This document shows positions 39,831 through 48,229 of a stretch of DNA of 64,000 nt, in pieces (the first letter of the stretch is position 1; every line of letters starts with the position of its first letter). The DNA is from Trichomonas vaginalis G3 (taxonomy: Eukaryota; Parabasalia; Trichomonadida; Trichomonadidae), in assembly GCF_026262505.1 (NCBI RefSeq), contig NC_067206.1, positions 24,815,896 to 24,879,895 of the forward strand, in the 5' to 3' direction. Below the pieces are notes generated by a model, which was not told the origin of the DNA, did no database searches, and saw nothing but the letters and a program-made list of their open reading frames with translations. Made by a program: the position numbers and the translations under genes.

Positions 39831-40521
39831 TTAGAACCACTCGAGGTTCTCCTTACGGTTGTTGAGCTTGTCACCGTCAATGTGTCTGACCTTCGTCTTC
39901 TTGTCTGGATTTGGAACCCATTGAATTGCGACAAGCTTGCCCATGGAGATTGAACCGCGATTCCGAAGGTTAAGGTTCAAGTGTCCCAAGTTGTTGAGAA
40001 CTGGGGTAAGAACCTTGCCTGTCTCCTTGTTGCGGATTTGGTATGGGTAGGGTTGGGAAATTTCGTAACCGTCATCGGCAACAAGGGTTGCCCAAACTTT
40101 CTTCGTGTTTCTCTTCTTCCTCTTCTTCTTCGTGTTTCTCTTCTTCTTCCTCGACAATTCCTTCTTCAATTTGGTACTCACGAAGTACGGTGTTGCATGT
40201 TCTGTCCTTTCCGAGTACCTTCCAGATGGCGTCTATCTCTTCGAAGAAACGGTAGATGAGTCTGGCAAGGTCTCGGTTCTCTCTCTCGTAATTGCGCAAG
40301 GTTTCCGCGAAATCGTTCAGGCATTTCTCATTGGAAGCTTGGTTCATGAGGACATCGGCTTTGAGATTGGTCATCTCTGTCATAAGACTACTTTGGAGAG
40401 TCTTAATGGTGTTTGTCAGATGAGCTTTCAATTGGGCAATTTGAATTTGAATTGGGCGCTTGTCTGGCAACCTTGAAAGGACATCTGCCATTGTGTTCGG
40501 CTTCGGTGCTTGTTCGGACAT
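39831..40521 (-). pseudogene. Coiled-coil plus HNH/NUMOD4-like region (copy B)
   Basis: Homologous to copy A 10246-10956, with the HIDGDKLNNRKENLEW end conserved. The acidic linker tract is shorter than in A. Broken in this copy. Confidence 0.65.
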
Positions 40522-40553
40522 CGAAAAAATGAAGTGGTTTGAGAATGACGGTT

Positions 40554-41138
40554 TTACTTCAAAAAGCTGGTTATGACAGTTAAGTCATACAACAAGTTTA
40601 AAATAATATCTTGCTCTTCTTCTGAACGTTTGTTGTCTCTTCCGATAAAAGTTTCGAACATGAGAACCAAAAAACGTTTTTTGAGGAACCGAAAGAGTTC
40701 AGGCAAATTTTCATATTCTGGATATGTTGGGAGCAGTTCAAAACATCTGAGCTGACTTTCGGACAAAATTGGGACAATGTCAGAAAATTCATCTTTGGTC
40801 GGACTGCTTGAAGGTAAGTCCCTTACATGTAAGTAGCTCTGGTAAAGTCTTCTCATTTCTGCTAACTTTTGGAGTATAGCTTCGTAGTTTAGAAGTTTCA
40901 ATTTTAATTGTCTTATTCCACTCTTTACTTCTAAACGGTAAGTATCCATGAGGTCAAGAGTAGCTTTGGTAGCTTTAAGTGGAGCTATCTGTTCCTTGAC
41001 TTGTGCAATTTTGGTTGCAATTGTGGTTTGAGCTCCTTCAAGTTCGCCGTCTATGTCGTTCTCAACACCTTCAACCATAGCTTGAAACTCTTCATCGGTC
41101 CATTGAGTTTGGTGTGGGACGAATTTAACTTGCTTCAT
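40554..41138 (-). CDS. 194-residue helical unknown protein (copy B)
   Basis: Starts MKQVKFVPHQTQWTDEEFQ. A long coiled-coil-like stretch covers about residues 25-105 (EGAQTTIATKIAQVKEQIAP, then QLKLKLLNYEAILQKLAEM). A C-terminal helical domain ends LYDLTVITSFLK. Family not recognised. It lies in the accessory block between polymerase and ATPase. The frame looks whole here. Confidence 0.6.
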   Translation of the reverse strand: MKQVKFVPHQTQWTDEEFQAMVEGVENDIDGELEGAQTTIATKIAQVKEQIAPLKATKATLDLMDTYRLEVKSGIRQLKLKLLNYEAILQKLAEMRRLYQSYLHVRDLPSSSPTKDEFSDIVPILSESQLRCFELLPTYPEYENLPELFRFLKKRFLVLMFETFIGRDNKRSEEEQDIILNLLYDLTVITSFLK

Positions 41139-41161
41139 TCAAAAAATGAAAAAAAATGTTT

Positions 41162-41446
41162 TTACTCTAAATGTGCCATGTATATGGCTATAAGAAACTT
41201 ACCAGAAGGCTTCTTCTTCACATGAGTCTTTGGCAACTTGAGAGTTCTTGTTGGAGTTGGGTCTGGAATTTCAATTCTCTCTCGAGCGCAACAACAGATG
41301 TCAGAATAACATTCCCCACTGTCTTTCTTGCCACCATAAACTGTGTATTGACCGAACTTGCATTTGCAGGAAGACCAGTCACTACAAGGTTCACAGTTGA
41401 AATAGTTGTACTCATACTTGGTGAGTACGAGTGTGAGTAAAAACAT
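41162..41446 (-). CDS. Cysteine-rich small protein (copy B)
   Basis: A 94-residue protein with a hydrophobic start (MFLLTLVLTKY) and a cluster of ten cysteines (NCEPCSDWSSCKCKFG, then ECYSDICCCARE), followed by a basic, proline-containing tail. It looks like a secreted or membrane-anchored disulfide-rich protein. Copy A keeps only the outer parts of this locus. Family not recognised. Confidence 0.5.
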   Translation of the reverse strand: MFLLTLVLTKYEYNYFNCEPCSDWSSCKCKFGQYTVYGGKKDSGECYSDICCCARERIEIPDPTPTRTLKLPKTHVKKKPSGKFLIAIYMAHLE

Positions 41447-41472
41447 AAAAAAAGTGAGTTAAAATGAGATGT

Positions 41473-41847
41473 TTACTGAACTGGCTGAATGTCGCCTTCA
41501 CAGGTTATGTAGAACGGCTGACCAGAGAAGTGAAGGAGAGACTGAATTGCCAATTTCATATGGGGTAGGGGGTTCTCCTTGTTTGGTATTTTTATCCAAG
41601 GACGTTTGTTTAGGAACTTAACAAGAGCTTCTCTTTTGGCGTCCTTTATGCCATCGTAGGCTGTCCCGTCTGGTATTTGAATTGGAATTCCAGTCGAAGT
41701 CTCGAGCTGAAGTGTAGACCTTCCAGAAATAGTGATGAACTTGACCTTGGGCTTCATTACCTTGCGCAAGTAGTCTTTTACGCAGTCGTTAAGTTCAATG
41801 AGGTAAATTGCCTCGTCAAGTCTTTCTTGCATTCCAAGTTCTTCCAT
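41473..41847 (-). CDS. 124-residue unknown protein (copy B)
   Basis: Counterpart of copy A 11694-12080, starting MEELGMQERLDEAIYLIE and ending without A's extra QPVL residues. It starts at the edge of the CCGACAG repeat block. Confidence 0.55.
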   Translation of the reverse strand: MEELGMQERLDEAIYLIELNDCVKDYLRKVMKPKVKFITISGRSTLQLETSTGIPIQIPDGTAYDGIKDAKREALVKFLNKRPWIKIPNKENPLPHMKLAIQSLLHFSGQPFYITCEGDIQPVQ

Positions 41848-42046
41848 CCGACAGGAAAATATTTTCCCGACAGGAAAAATTTTTCCTTCCGACAGGAAGA
41901 ACTCTTCCAGTTGTCCGTCCGTAAACCATTCAAATTTTCGAAAATTGAGAACTTTTTGGTCGAACTTCAGAAAAAGTTTTTCCTTCCGACAGAAAAAGTT
42001 TTCCTTCCGACAGGAAAAATTTTTCCTTCCGACAGGACACAAACGG
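41848..42046. promoter_or_regulatory. CCGACAGG/GGAAAAATTTTTCC repeat block (copy B)
   Basis: Shorter version of the block at 12081-12349, with six CCGACAG sites and the same palindromic A/T spacers, between the same two divergent genes. Confidence 0.5.
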
Positions 42047-42621
42047 ATGACTGACGTTCCTCTTCCTGAATGCCTTCCAAAGCCAGAAGAACCGAAAGCT
42101 GCAGAACCACAACAGTCTCCTCAGCAACCTCAGTTCCAGCAAGTACCTCCGAATTACTACCAATTTCCACCTCAAGGTTACTACCCACCACAAGGCTTCC
42201 CGAACTACCCTCCTCAGCCTATGCCTTACTTCCCCAACCTTGGATGTTTAGCAAACCCTGCCCACAATTCCAATCTCAATCGAAGAGAGACCAAGACTTC
42301 GAAGAAGGTCTGAAACGCTTACGCAAAGAGTATGCTACAGCTCCAATGGAAGACGACAGGCTTTCAGTCTCTTCCCTCAAATCGACCGATTCGACTCGTA
42401 CCACAGATTCGGTTCGTGACCGTGAAGACTACCTCAAGCAGTCTGAGAGACTCTTCATCCTACAACCATTTACAGTTGGAGCTCTCAAGAACATGCGCAA
42501 TTACGAAGGTCAGACACCAGCTGGAGACCGCAAAACAGACGTACTCGCAAGAGCCGTCCAGCTCGTCAAAACAAAGACGGAGATAGTCGACTTCATACTT
42601 GCAGCTTGCCCTTACAAGTAA
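42047..42621 (+). pseudogene. Pro/Gln/Tyr-rich protein region (copy B)
   Basis: Homologous to copy A 12350-12940. Broken in this copy. Confidence 0.55.
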
Positions 42622-42648
42622 AAAAATAAACAATTACGAATTAAACTT

Positions 42649-42849
42649 TTACTCTTTCTTTTCTGAGTTGTTTAGAGCTGGTTTCTCTTGTAGAAACCTT
42701 TCGTACTCTTCCATGGTCATGTAATTGCGAATTTGGTACGCAATTCCAGGTTCGTTGTTTTTGAACCTGATGTATGTAACGCTTCCATCCTCCTCAGGGA
42801 AGTAAGCTGCTAACATCTGACCAAGTTTTCTCGGTGACTCGGAGCTCAT
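42649..42849 (-). CDS. 66-residue conserved small protein (copy B)
   Basis: Matches copy A 12990-13166, starting MSSESPRKLGQMLAAYF, with a longer C-terminal tail (KPALNNSEKKE). The zone motif AAAAAGTGACATTTTT lies right before the start. Confidence 0.55.
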   Translation of the reverse strand: MSSESPRKLGQMLAAYFPEEDGSVTYIRFKNNEPGIAYQIRNYMTMEEYERFLQEKPALNNSEKKE

Positions 42850-42884
42850 AAAAATGTCACTTTTTAAACGTTAAGTTTTTAGTC

Positions 42885-43073
42885 TTAATTTACCCTTTGT
42901 TTGTCAAGGTAGTATTGGAGTGCAATTTCTCCAAATTCTCTGTGTCGGAGTTCTTCAGCATTTTCCAAGGTGTACCTGGAGAACTCAAAGAAGTTGTCAA
43001 GAACATACTGCCATGCTGCTCTTCTGAGTTCGTCGGTATTTTGGAAGTGTTGCACCTTCGAGTCTTCGGACAT
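42885..43073 (-). CDS. 62-residue conserved small protein (copy B)
   Basis: Nearly identical to copy A 13203-13391. Preceded by AAAAAGTGTCATTTTTTC. Confidence 0.55.
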   Translation of the reverse strand: MSEDSKVQHFQNTDELRRAAWQYVLDNFFEFSRYTLENAEELRHREFGEIALQYYLDKQRVN

Positions 43074-43116
43074 GAAAAAATGACACTTTTTCTATTAAAC
43101 CGTTTTGGCATTTCTC

Positions 43117-43296
43117 ATGAGTGAGTATAGTTCTGCCGAACCATTGGAAGAGAAGAAGTACCCTTGCTGGCAAAAGACAAAAATAGTTGCCTTAGTTGTC
43201 ATTGCAATTGTACTCGTAATTGAATTCATTGTACTTCTCTTCACGTACATAAAACTCAGCAATGGTATTTGCTTTAAGAAGCTACCATCTTACTAA
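43117..43296 (+). CDS. 59-residue single-pass membrane protein (copy B only)
   Basis: Starts MSEYSSAEPLEEKKYPCW and has one strong transmembrane segment (IVALVVIAIVLVIEFIVLLF). Copy A has the KilA-N/GIY-YIG gene and hairpin repeats at this spot. I chose the ATG at 43117 because the codons before it lack an ATG. Confidence 0.5.
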   Translation: MSEYSSAEPLEEKKYPCWQKTKIVALVVIAIVLVIEFIVLLFTYIKLSNGICFKKLPSY

Positions 43297-43315
43297 GACT
43301 AAACACTTAGATTTT

Positions 43316-44188
43316 TCAAGCTTGACTTTTTACAATTTGAACTTTGTTTGCGTAGATATGAATTCTGAAAGAAGTATGAGGGTCTTGTATGACTTTGTAC
43401 TTCTCCCATAGTTCATGTCTGTCAAACTTACCTGCCATGGACTCTTTCATAAGTTCCATGAAATCGTCTTCGGACAATCCGGGGAAAAGTATTATGTCAG
43501 TAAGTATTCTTTTAACATCCTTACTTAAACTCTTTGCTGTCTGTACACAAATGACAACTGAGATGTTAAAGTGTCTGAGCTTCTTAAGAATTCGACACAT
43601 ATCTTGTTCTCTGTTCTTTAACAAAGGATGAGAGGCGAAATCATCTAAGATAAGAAGACATCTATGAGGGTAAGTCTTCCAATCGTAAGATTGCAATTTC
43701 TTCGAAATGTATTCTATCTCTTTCTGTTTGTTTCTGAAGTGTTTCTTCTCTAATATTCTCTGCATTTCCTCATTAGGGTCTTTAACTTAGAATTTATATA
43801 CTCATTTATAGCATTATACTTCAAAACTCTTCTTTGGTACTTCTTTATCCAATCTAACAACTCAGTATCCTTTATACATACTAACTTAGACTTCTTTATA
43901 ATATCTTTGAACGAATTGACGGTTTGGTCAAATTGACCAGAAGTCGAACAAATAACAACTAACTCATAGAATGGGTTCTTCTCATCTAGTTCTTGTTGTT
44001 GTGCAGCCATTTTAAGATAAGTGAAAGTCTTACCCGACCCAGGTGGTGCAATTAGACCTGTTATACCATTCTGAGCAAATAAGAACTTTCATGTATAGGC
44101 TTTATCTGAGCATTTTCTAACTTCCTCTTGTTCTTGTTTAAAACATTCTCAAATTTCTTGTCAATGTCAGCAAACTTTTTTCTAACAT
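43316..44188 (-). pseudogene. FtsK/HerA-type genome-packaging ATPase region (copy B)
   Basis: Homologous to copy A 14420-15293. The Walker B-type CLLILDDFASHPLL segment is clear, and the C-terminal part (FPGLSEDDFMELMKESMAG) is shared. Broken in this copy. Confidence 0.85.
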
Positions 44189-44224
44189 ATTTTTAGAAAA
44201 ATTAAAATTTTTATCTTTTAGAAA

Positions 44225-44674
44225 ATGTCTAGCGATTTCGCTATCTATATTCGAGACAAACTTTTTGACAGCAAAACATCTGTCGACCATAAAATCTTAC
44301 ATAGTGTAAACAAGAAAGGTGAATTTGTTCTAAAGTTCTGTTTCTGGGAATATGACAAGAACCATAAAACATTACAAAGAGCAGTCTTAAAATTTGTCAA
44401 TGACAGACTTGTTGACAGAGATGACGCCGATTGGAAAGATGAAGTCCAACAAAAGTTCTTAGAATGCAAAGAAGACACATGCGGTGTTCTTGAAGATGAA
44501 ATAGAAAACAGAATAGATGAGCTATTAAAGGACAAAGAACTTTTACAGAAATATGGTTCTGAGAAATTTGACATATCTCCACCAGAGAAGAAGAAGAAAG
44601 AAAAGAAAGAGAAAAAAGTAGAAGAGAAGAAAGAACCTGAACCAGTTCCAGAGAAAAAGAAATTTGACATGTAA
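44225..44674 (+). CDS. 149-residue protein with Lys/Glu-rich tail (copy B)
   Basis: Starts MSSDFAIYIRDKLFDSKTS. A compact N-terminal domain (to about residue 100) precedes a charged tail dominated by Lys and Glu and ending EKKKFDM. It is divergent from the ATPase, with 36 bases between the start codons. Family not recognised; a DNA- or virion-associated role is possible. Confidence 0.6.
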   Translation: MSSDFAIYIRDKLFDSKTSVDHKILHSVNKKGEFVLKFCFWEYDKNHKTLQRAVLKFVNDRLVDRDDADWKDEVQQKFLECKEDTCGVLEDEIENRIDELLKDKELLQKYGSEKFDISPPEKKKKEKKEKKVEEKKEPEPVPEKKKFDM

Positions 44675-44690
44675 AAATAAAATTTTATTT

Positions 44691-45110
44691 TTAGAACATT
44701 TCTGGGTCAATGTCAATGTTCTCTTCCTCTTTAGGAGTAAACACTGGCTTAGACTCTAAAATCTTTTTACCCAATTTACCTTGAACTTCTACAACTTTAG
44801 ACTCATAATATTCATAGTCGTCTGTCTTCTTTGGTTCATAAGGTATAACAAGTTTGTATGCTTTGCCTTCTTTAAGGTTTGAGAACCTTCTGTCAAAACT
44901 TTCTTTGACTGTTAACAAACCTTCTATGTCTAAGTCTTCAAATTTCGCACCATTTTTAGTCACAATAGCAAACTTAACTGGTTCGATGTTCCAAACTTTG
45001 CTGAATGAAGACTTTTCAAAATGGTAGAAGTAAACATTCAAATATGTGAATGGGTCTAGTTCTTCTTTAAGTCCTGACATGTACTTGTTTACTGAGATGA
45101 ATTTCGTCAT
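44691..45110 (-). CDS. 139-residue unknown protein (copy B)
   Basis: Starts MTKFISVNKYMSGLKEELD. The middle is beta-rich (NIEPVKFAIVTKNGAKF, then GKAYKLVIPYEPK), the KVVEVQGKLGKKI segment is basic, and the tail is acidic (EEENIDIDPEMF). A basic beta fold with an acidic tail is the general plan of single-stranded-DNA-binding proteins. It lies next to the helicase gene, so that role is a reasonable guess but not shown. Confidence 0.6.
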   Translation of the reverse strand: MTKFISVNKYMSGLKEELDPFTYLNVYFYHFEKSSFSKVWNIEPVKFAIVTKNGAKFEDLDIEGLLTVKESFDRRFSNLKEGKAYKLVIPYEPKKTDDYEYYESKVVEVQGKLGKKILESKPVFTPKEEENIDIDPEMF

Positions 45111-45146
45111 CTTTTCTATCGGATAAAAAAATATTTTTTTTAAAAT

Positions 45147-46382
45147 TTACTCAGAAAAATTTTTCTTTGTATATACACCATTCTGTACGTCTAAAAGACT
45201 TTTGACATTTGCCAAGAATGTACGTTTAGAAGCTGCCATATAACCATATTCTTGACAATATTGTTTATATTCATCATATAAAGACTTTTCATCTAAACAC
45301 TCAAAGTCGCTTTCTTCTATGAACAGTTCATATACACTCTTGTTTGCTTCTAACAATGTTTGTCTCTCTTCGGTATGTGGAATTTGTCTTGGATTGAACT
45401 TAGAAATATCTAATGTCATGAAATATGAGAACAAGTGGTTGTAAAAGTCAGATGTCAAAGTTTCTGCTAAGTCGTCAAAATATTCTGTATCTTGCATATG
45501 AGAATCTGACGTTCTGACAACTACATATCTTCTGTCAGAACTTTCTAACTTCATCGGAACAGCATTGTTTGAAACCATAATGAAGTTTGCAACATTTTCA
45601 CAAACTCTTTGGTCTTTATACTTTCTTTCAACAACTCCAACTTTGTCTGTTATAAGACTCTTCAAAGCATCTGAGTTCAAAACTTTTGTTGTATCTATAC
45701 TTTGAAGTTCATTGCAAACTATAAGTTTCATATTCTCTATTGAGGAGTTAAACTTGCCACAGATGTTTTCTAAGTTTGTCATATTAGGGTTCGAATAACC
45801 TTCTAACAGTTTGCATAAGATATCTGTAAAGAATGTGTTCTTACCTGTTCCTTGTTTTCCAATTATAATGAGAGCAGTTTCATTTTTAGCACTTGGATGT
45901 TGTAAGATGTTTGCAAACCAACATAAGATATACTCATAAACCTTTTCGTTTCCATTGCATATAATTTCTTTGACATGGTCTAACCAAGCTTCTATAATAT
46001 TTTCTTTCCATTCTACTTGTTCATATTTATATCCAGTGAAGATAGAATAGAAGTTTGGAGAAGGTGTATAGAACTTTATACCTCGAACTGAAAAATCTTC
46101 TAACTTTGACAATAAGATATCCCAAGCATCTAACATCTTCATTCCAACTTGTACAACTTTTATTTTCTTAAGTTTCTGTCTACATTCTTGTTCAGACACT
46201 ATTGTTGCTCTTGGTTTGTTAAAGACAACATCCCATTCTTTCATGACATAACATTCTGGGGCAGAGTCAACATAAATGACTAAACGTTTCAAATTCTCGA
46301 CTGCTTTGTTATAGTCTCTAAATGGACACATATTTCTGAATGCTTGGAAGTCATAAAAATCTGAAACATCTATTCTGTACAT
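45147..46382 (-). CDS. Superfamily 3 helicase (copy B)
   Basis: A 411-residue protein. Helicase motifs are Walker A GKQGTGKN (175-182), Walker B LIVCNELQS (220-228), motif C FIMVSNN (267-273) and an arginine-finger segment SSDRRYVVV (281-289). This is the D5/SF3 class used by DNA viruses to unwind replicating DNA as a hexamer. The N-terminal ~170 residues have no recognised primase motif. A winged-helix-like tail (LYDEYKQYCQEYGY) follows the ATPase core. Many Polintons rely on polymerase alone; a helicase of this type is shared with virophages and related elements. The frame looks whole. Confidence 0.85.
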   Translation of the reverse strand: MYRIDVSDFYDFQAFRNMCPFRDYNKAVENLKRLVIYVDSAPECYVMKEWDVVFNKPRATIVSEQECRQKLKKIKVVQVGMKMLDAWDILLSKLEDFSVRGIKFYTPSPNFYSIFTGYKYEQVEWKENIIEAWLDHVKEIICNGNEKVYEYILCWFANILQHPSAKNETALIIIGKQGTGKNTFFTDILCKLLEGYSNPNMTNLENICGKFNSSIENMKLIVCNELQSIDTTKVLNSDALKSLITDKVGVVERKYKDQRVCENVANFIMVSNNAVPMKLESSDRRYVVVRTSDSHMQDTEYFDDLAETLTSDFYNHLFSYFMTLDISKFNPRQIPHTEERQTLLEANKSVYELFIEESDFECLDEKSLYDEYKQYCQEYGYMAASKRTFLANVKSLLDVQNGVYTKKNFSE

Positions 46383-46411
46383 TTTTATAAAAATAAAAAA
46401 ATAATATTTTT

Positions 46412-47209
46412 TTATTCTTGACTTTGTTGTTCCATTTGTTGCATTTGTTGTTCTTGAGCTATTTGTTGTTGAAGTTGTTCTTGTAATACAATACTTTCAC
46501 CAGTTGCATCTTCCAATTCGAAACTTTCTGCCGTCATTGACAAATACATAGGACATAAAAGTTTTACAGGAACAAAGTTTGCGTCAACTAATGTCAACGT
46601 TATACTTGCCAAAGTGTTTGAGTTCACTAAGGTTGAAAATTCTGCATTCGAATGAACAATAGGCAAACCAGCAGAGAAAGTATTGTTTATACGCATAAGT
46701 ATCTTTTGGTCATAATAGTTTCTGTCGACATTCGAATAACACTTTGAACCTAAGTTTGAAACAATATATAAGATTGGTGTGCTTAATGTCAATGGAATAG
46801 ACATTCCTTGTATGACACCTTTTCCTGTTATAGGAAACTGTTGGTAGTAAAAACCAGATATAAGTTTTGTATTATAGCTCATATCGTTTATAGTAAACTC
46901 AGTCGGACATCCAAACATAATGAAACCTGCTCTAGTTGCAGCACATGTTACACCCGTACTTAAAGTATTAAATAAGTCAACAAAACCTGTTGGTGGTATA
47001 TCTGAGTAAGTATCTTCAAAGGAGTATTTTTTACCATTCACAACAATAAAGTCTTCTGGTGTCAAAAGAGCAAAACAGGCTTTAGTCGTCATTGTGTTTA
47101 AGGTTAGTTTACAATATCGTCCTTGAGGACTTTGTAAGTTTGTTGTTATAGAATTATATGACTCAGGGTTTTTAGTCGTAATAGTATAAACCATTATGTC
47201 TTCTGCCAT
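46412..47209 (-). CDS. Penton-like minor capsid protein (copy B)
   Basis: A 265-residue, beta-rich protein starting MAEDIMVYTITTKNPESYNS and ending in a Gln-rich tail (QLQQQIAQEQQMQQMEQQ). Size, beta content and position between the helicase and the major capsid gene fit the single-jelly-roll minor capsid (penton) protein of Polintons; this is inferred from context rather than a clear motif. The frame looks whole. Confidence 0.6.
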   Translation of the reverse strand: MAEDIMVYTITTKNPESYNSITTNLQSPQGRYCKLTLNTMTTKACFALLTPEDFIVVNGKKYSFEDTYSDIPPTGFVDLFNTLSTGVTCAATRAGFIMFGCPTEFTINDMSYNTKLISGFYYQQFPITGKGVIQGMSIPLTLSTPILYIVSNLGSKCYSNVDRNYYDQKILMRINNTFSAGLPIVHSNAEFSTLVNSNTLASITLTLVDANFVPVKLLCPMYLSMTAESFELEDATGESIVLQEQLQQQIAQEQQMQQMEQQSQE

Positions 47210-47213
47210 TTAC

Positions 47214-47792
47214 TTAGCAAATAAACTTTAATGAAATGTTGTGGTCGTCAAATATTTTTATAACGTCTGGGAAACTATATTTTAAGTTCAACGTTTCACC
47301 TCCTTTCATAACGTATATCTTGTCAATGACATTATATGAAACACCACAGCAAGCAATGTCGGGTTCTATTTCTTTGATGTTTATATCGTCTGCCTCTGTC
47401 AAAAGTTTCAATAGTTCTTTCAAAACTTCATGAGGTGCAATGACATATGAGTTCACTTTTACAGGGTTGTGTTCGACCAAGTTTAACATTATACTTAAAG
47501 CTTGACAAATCTTCTCCTGAGTTTGAAGTTTGTCTTTCAGTTGTTGGTAGTCGTTTCGAATATCTGCAACAGAACTTAAGTCTCTGTTAACTTCAGGATA
47601 TGTTGGTTCTTTTACAGGAACAATTGTTATACCATCTTCGTCTTCGTATGGTTTCCCCACTTCAACATCTCTGTCTTTGACATTGACAACAACACTTTGA
47701 CTGTTTGTTTGAGTTGGTGAATTTAACTTCACATCTGCCACCGCCATTAAACCTTTTGAAACACTTACGCTTCTATTTTTCGGAAATGACAT
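47214..47792 (-). CDS. 192-residue unknown protein (copy B)
   Basis: Starts MSFPKNRSVSVSKGLMAVAD. It has a Ser/Asn-rich N-terminus, a short coiled coil (NDYQQLKDKLQTQEKICQAL) and a C-terminal domain with IACCGVSYNVIDKIYVMKGG. It follows the penton-like gene with a 4-base gap. Family not recognised; probably part of the virion module. Confidence 0.6.
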   Translation of the reverse strand: MSFPKNRSVSVSKGLMAVADVKLNSPTQTNSQSVVVNVKDRDVEVGKPYEDEDGITIVPVKEPTYPEVNRDLSSVADIRNDYQQLKDKLQTQEKICQALSIMLNLVEHNPVKVNSYVIAPHEVLKELLKLLTEADDINIKEIEPDIACCGVSYNVIDKIYVMKGGETLNLKYSFPDVIKIFDDHNISLKFIC

Positions 47793-47809
47793 TTTACTTA
47801 GAATAAAAG
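47793..47809. promoter_or_regulatory. 17-bp divergent promoter-like spacer (copy B)
   Basis: TTTACTTAGAATAAAAG lies between divergent start codons and is the same class as the fibre spacer. Copy A has an 18-bp version at 18893-18910. Confidence 0.45.
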
Positions 47810-48229
47810 ATGGACGTATTCGGATATCTTATTGAATTGAAGCAGAACAAAGTTTATACTCACAAACAATACAAATACATTGACAGAATAGTTCTTTACA
47901 CAAACAATGGAAAATGTTATAGAATAGCAGTCTTTGCTGAACCTAAATATTTTCATAAAGCAAAGAAAGTTGGTATAACTGAAATGGTGAAAGTTCTTGA
48001 AGCAGACAAAAATATAACTTCAAAACTTACAGATATTACTAAAGGAAAGTTTATAATACAATATTATGTCAAAACTGGCGTACTGTCAATATTTGACGGA
48101 GAGAAGTCAGTTCAAGAACAACTTACTGACCTGCTGCCAAAATCTGCTCGATGGAAGCTGTCGTTATGCCAATCTGAGGAGCCCCAGCAGGTTTCATCGA
48201 ACGAATCTTCAAAAGAGCATCTTCCGTGA
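47810..48229 (+). CDS. 139-residue protein whose gene overlaps the capsid gene (copy B)
   Basis: Starts MDVFGYLIELKQNKVYTHK; basic and beta-rich up to about residue 105. The last 107 bases lie inside the 3' end of the major capsid gene on the opposite strand, so the last ~35 residues are read antisense to capsid codons. Copy A keeps the same overlap. Function unknown. The C-terminal part may be little constrained. Confidence 0.55.
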   Translation: MDVFGYLIELKQNKVYTHKQYKYIDRIVLYTNNGKCYRIAVFAEPKYFHKAKKVGITEMVKVLEADKNITSKLTDITKGKFIIQYYVKTGVLSIFDGEKSVQEQLTDLLPKSARWKLSLCQSEEPQQVSSNESSKEHLP

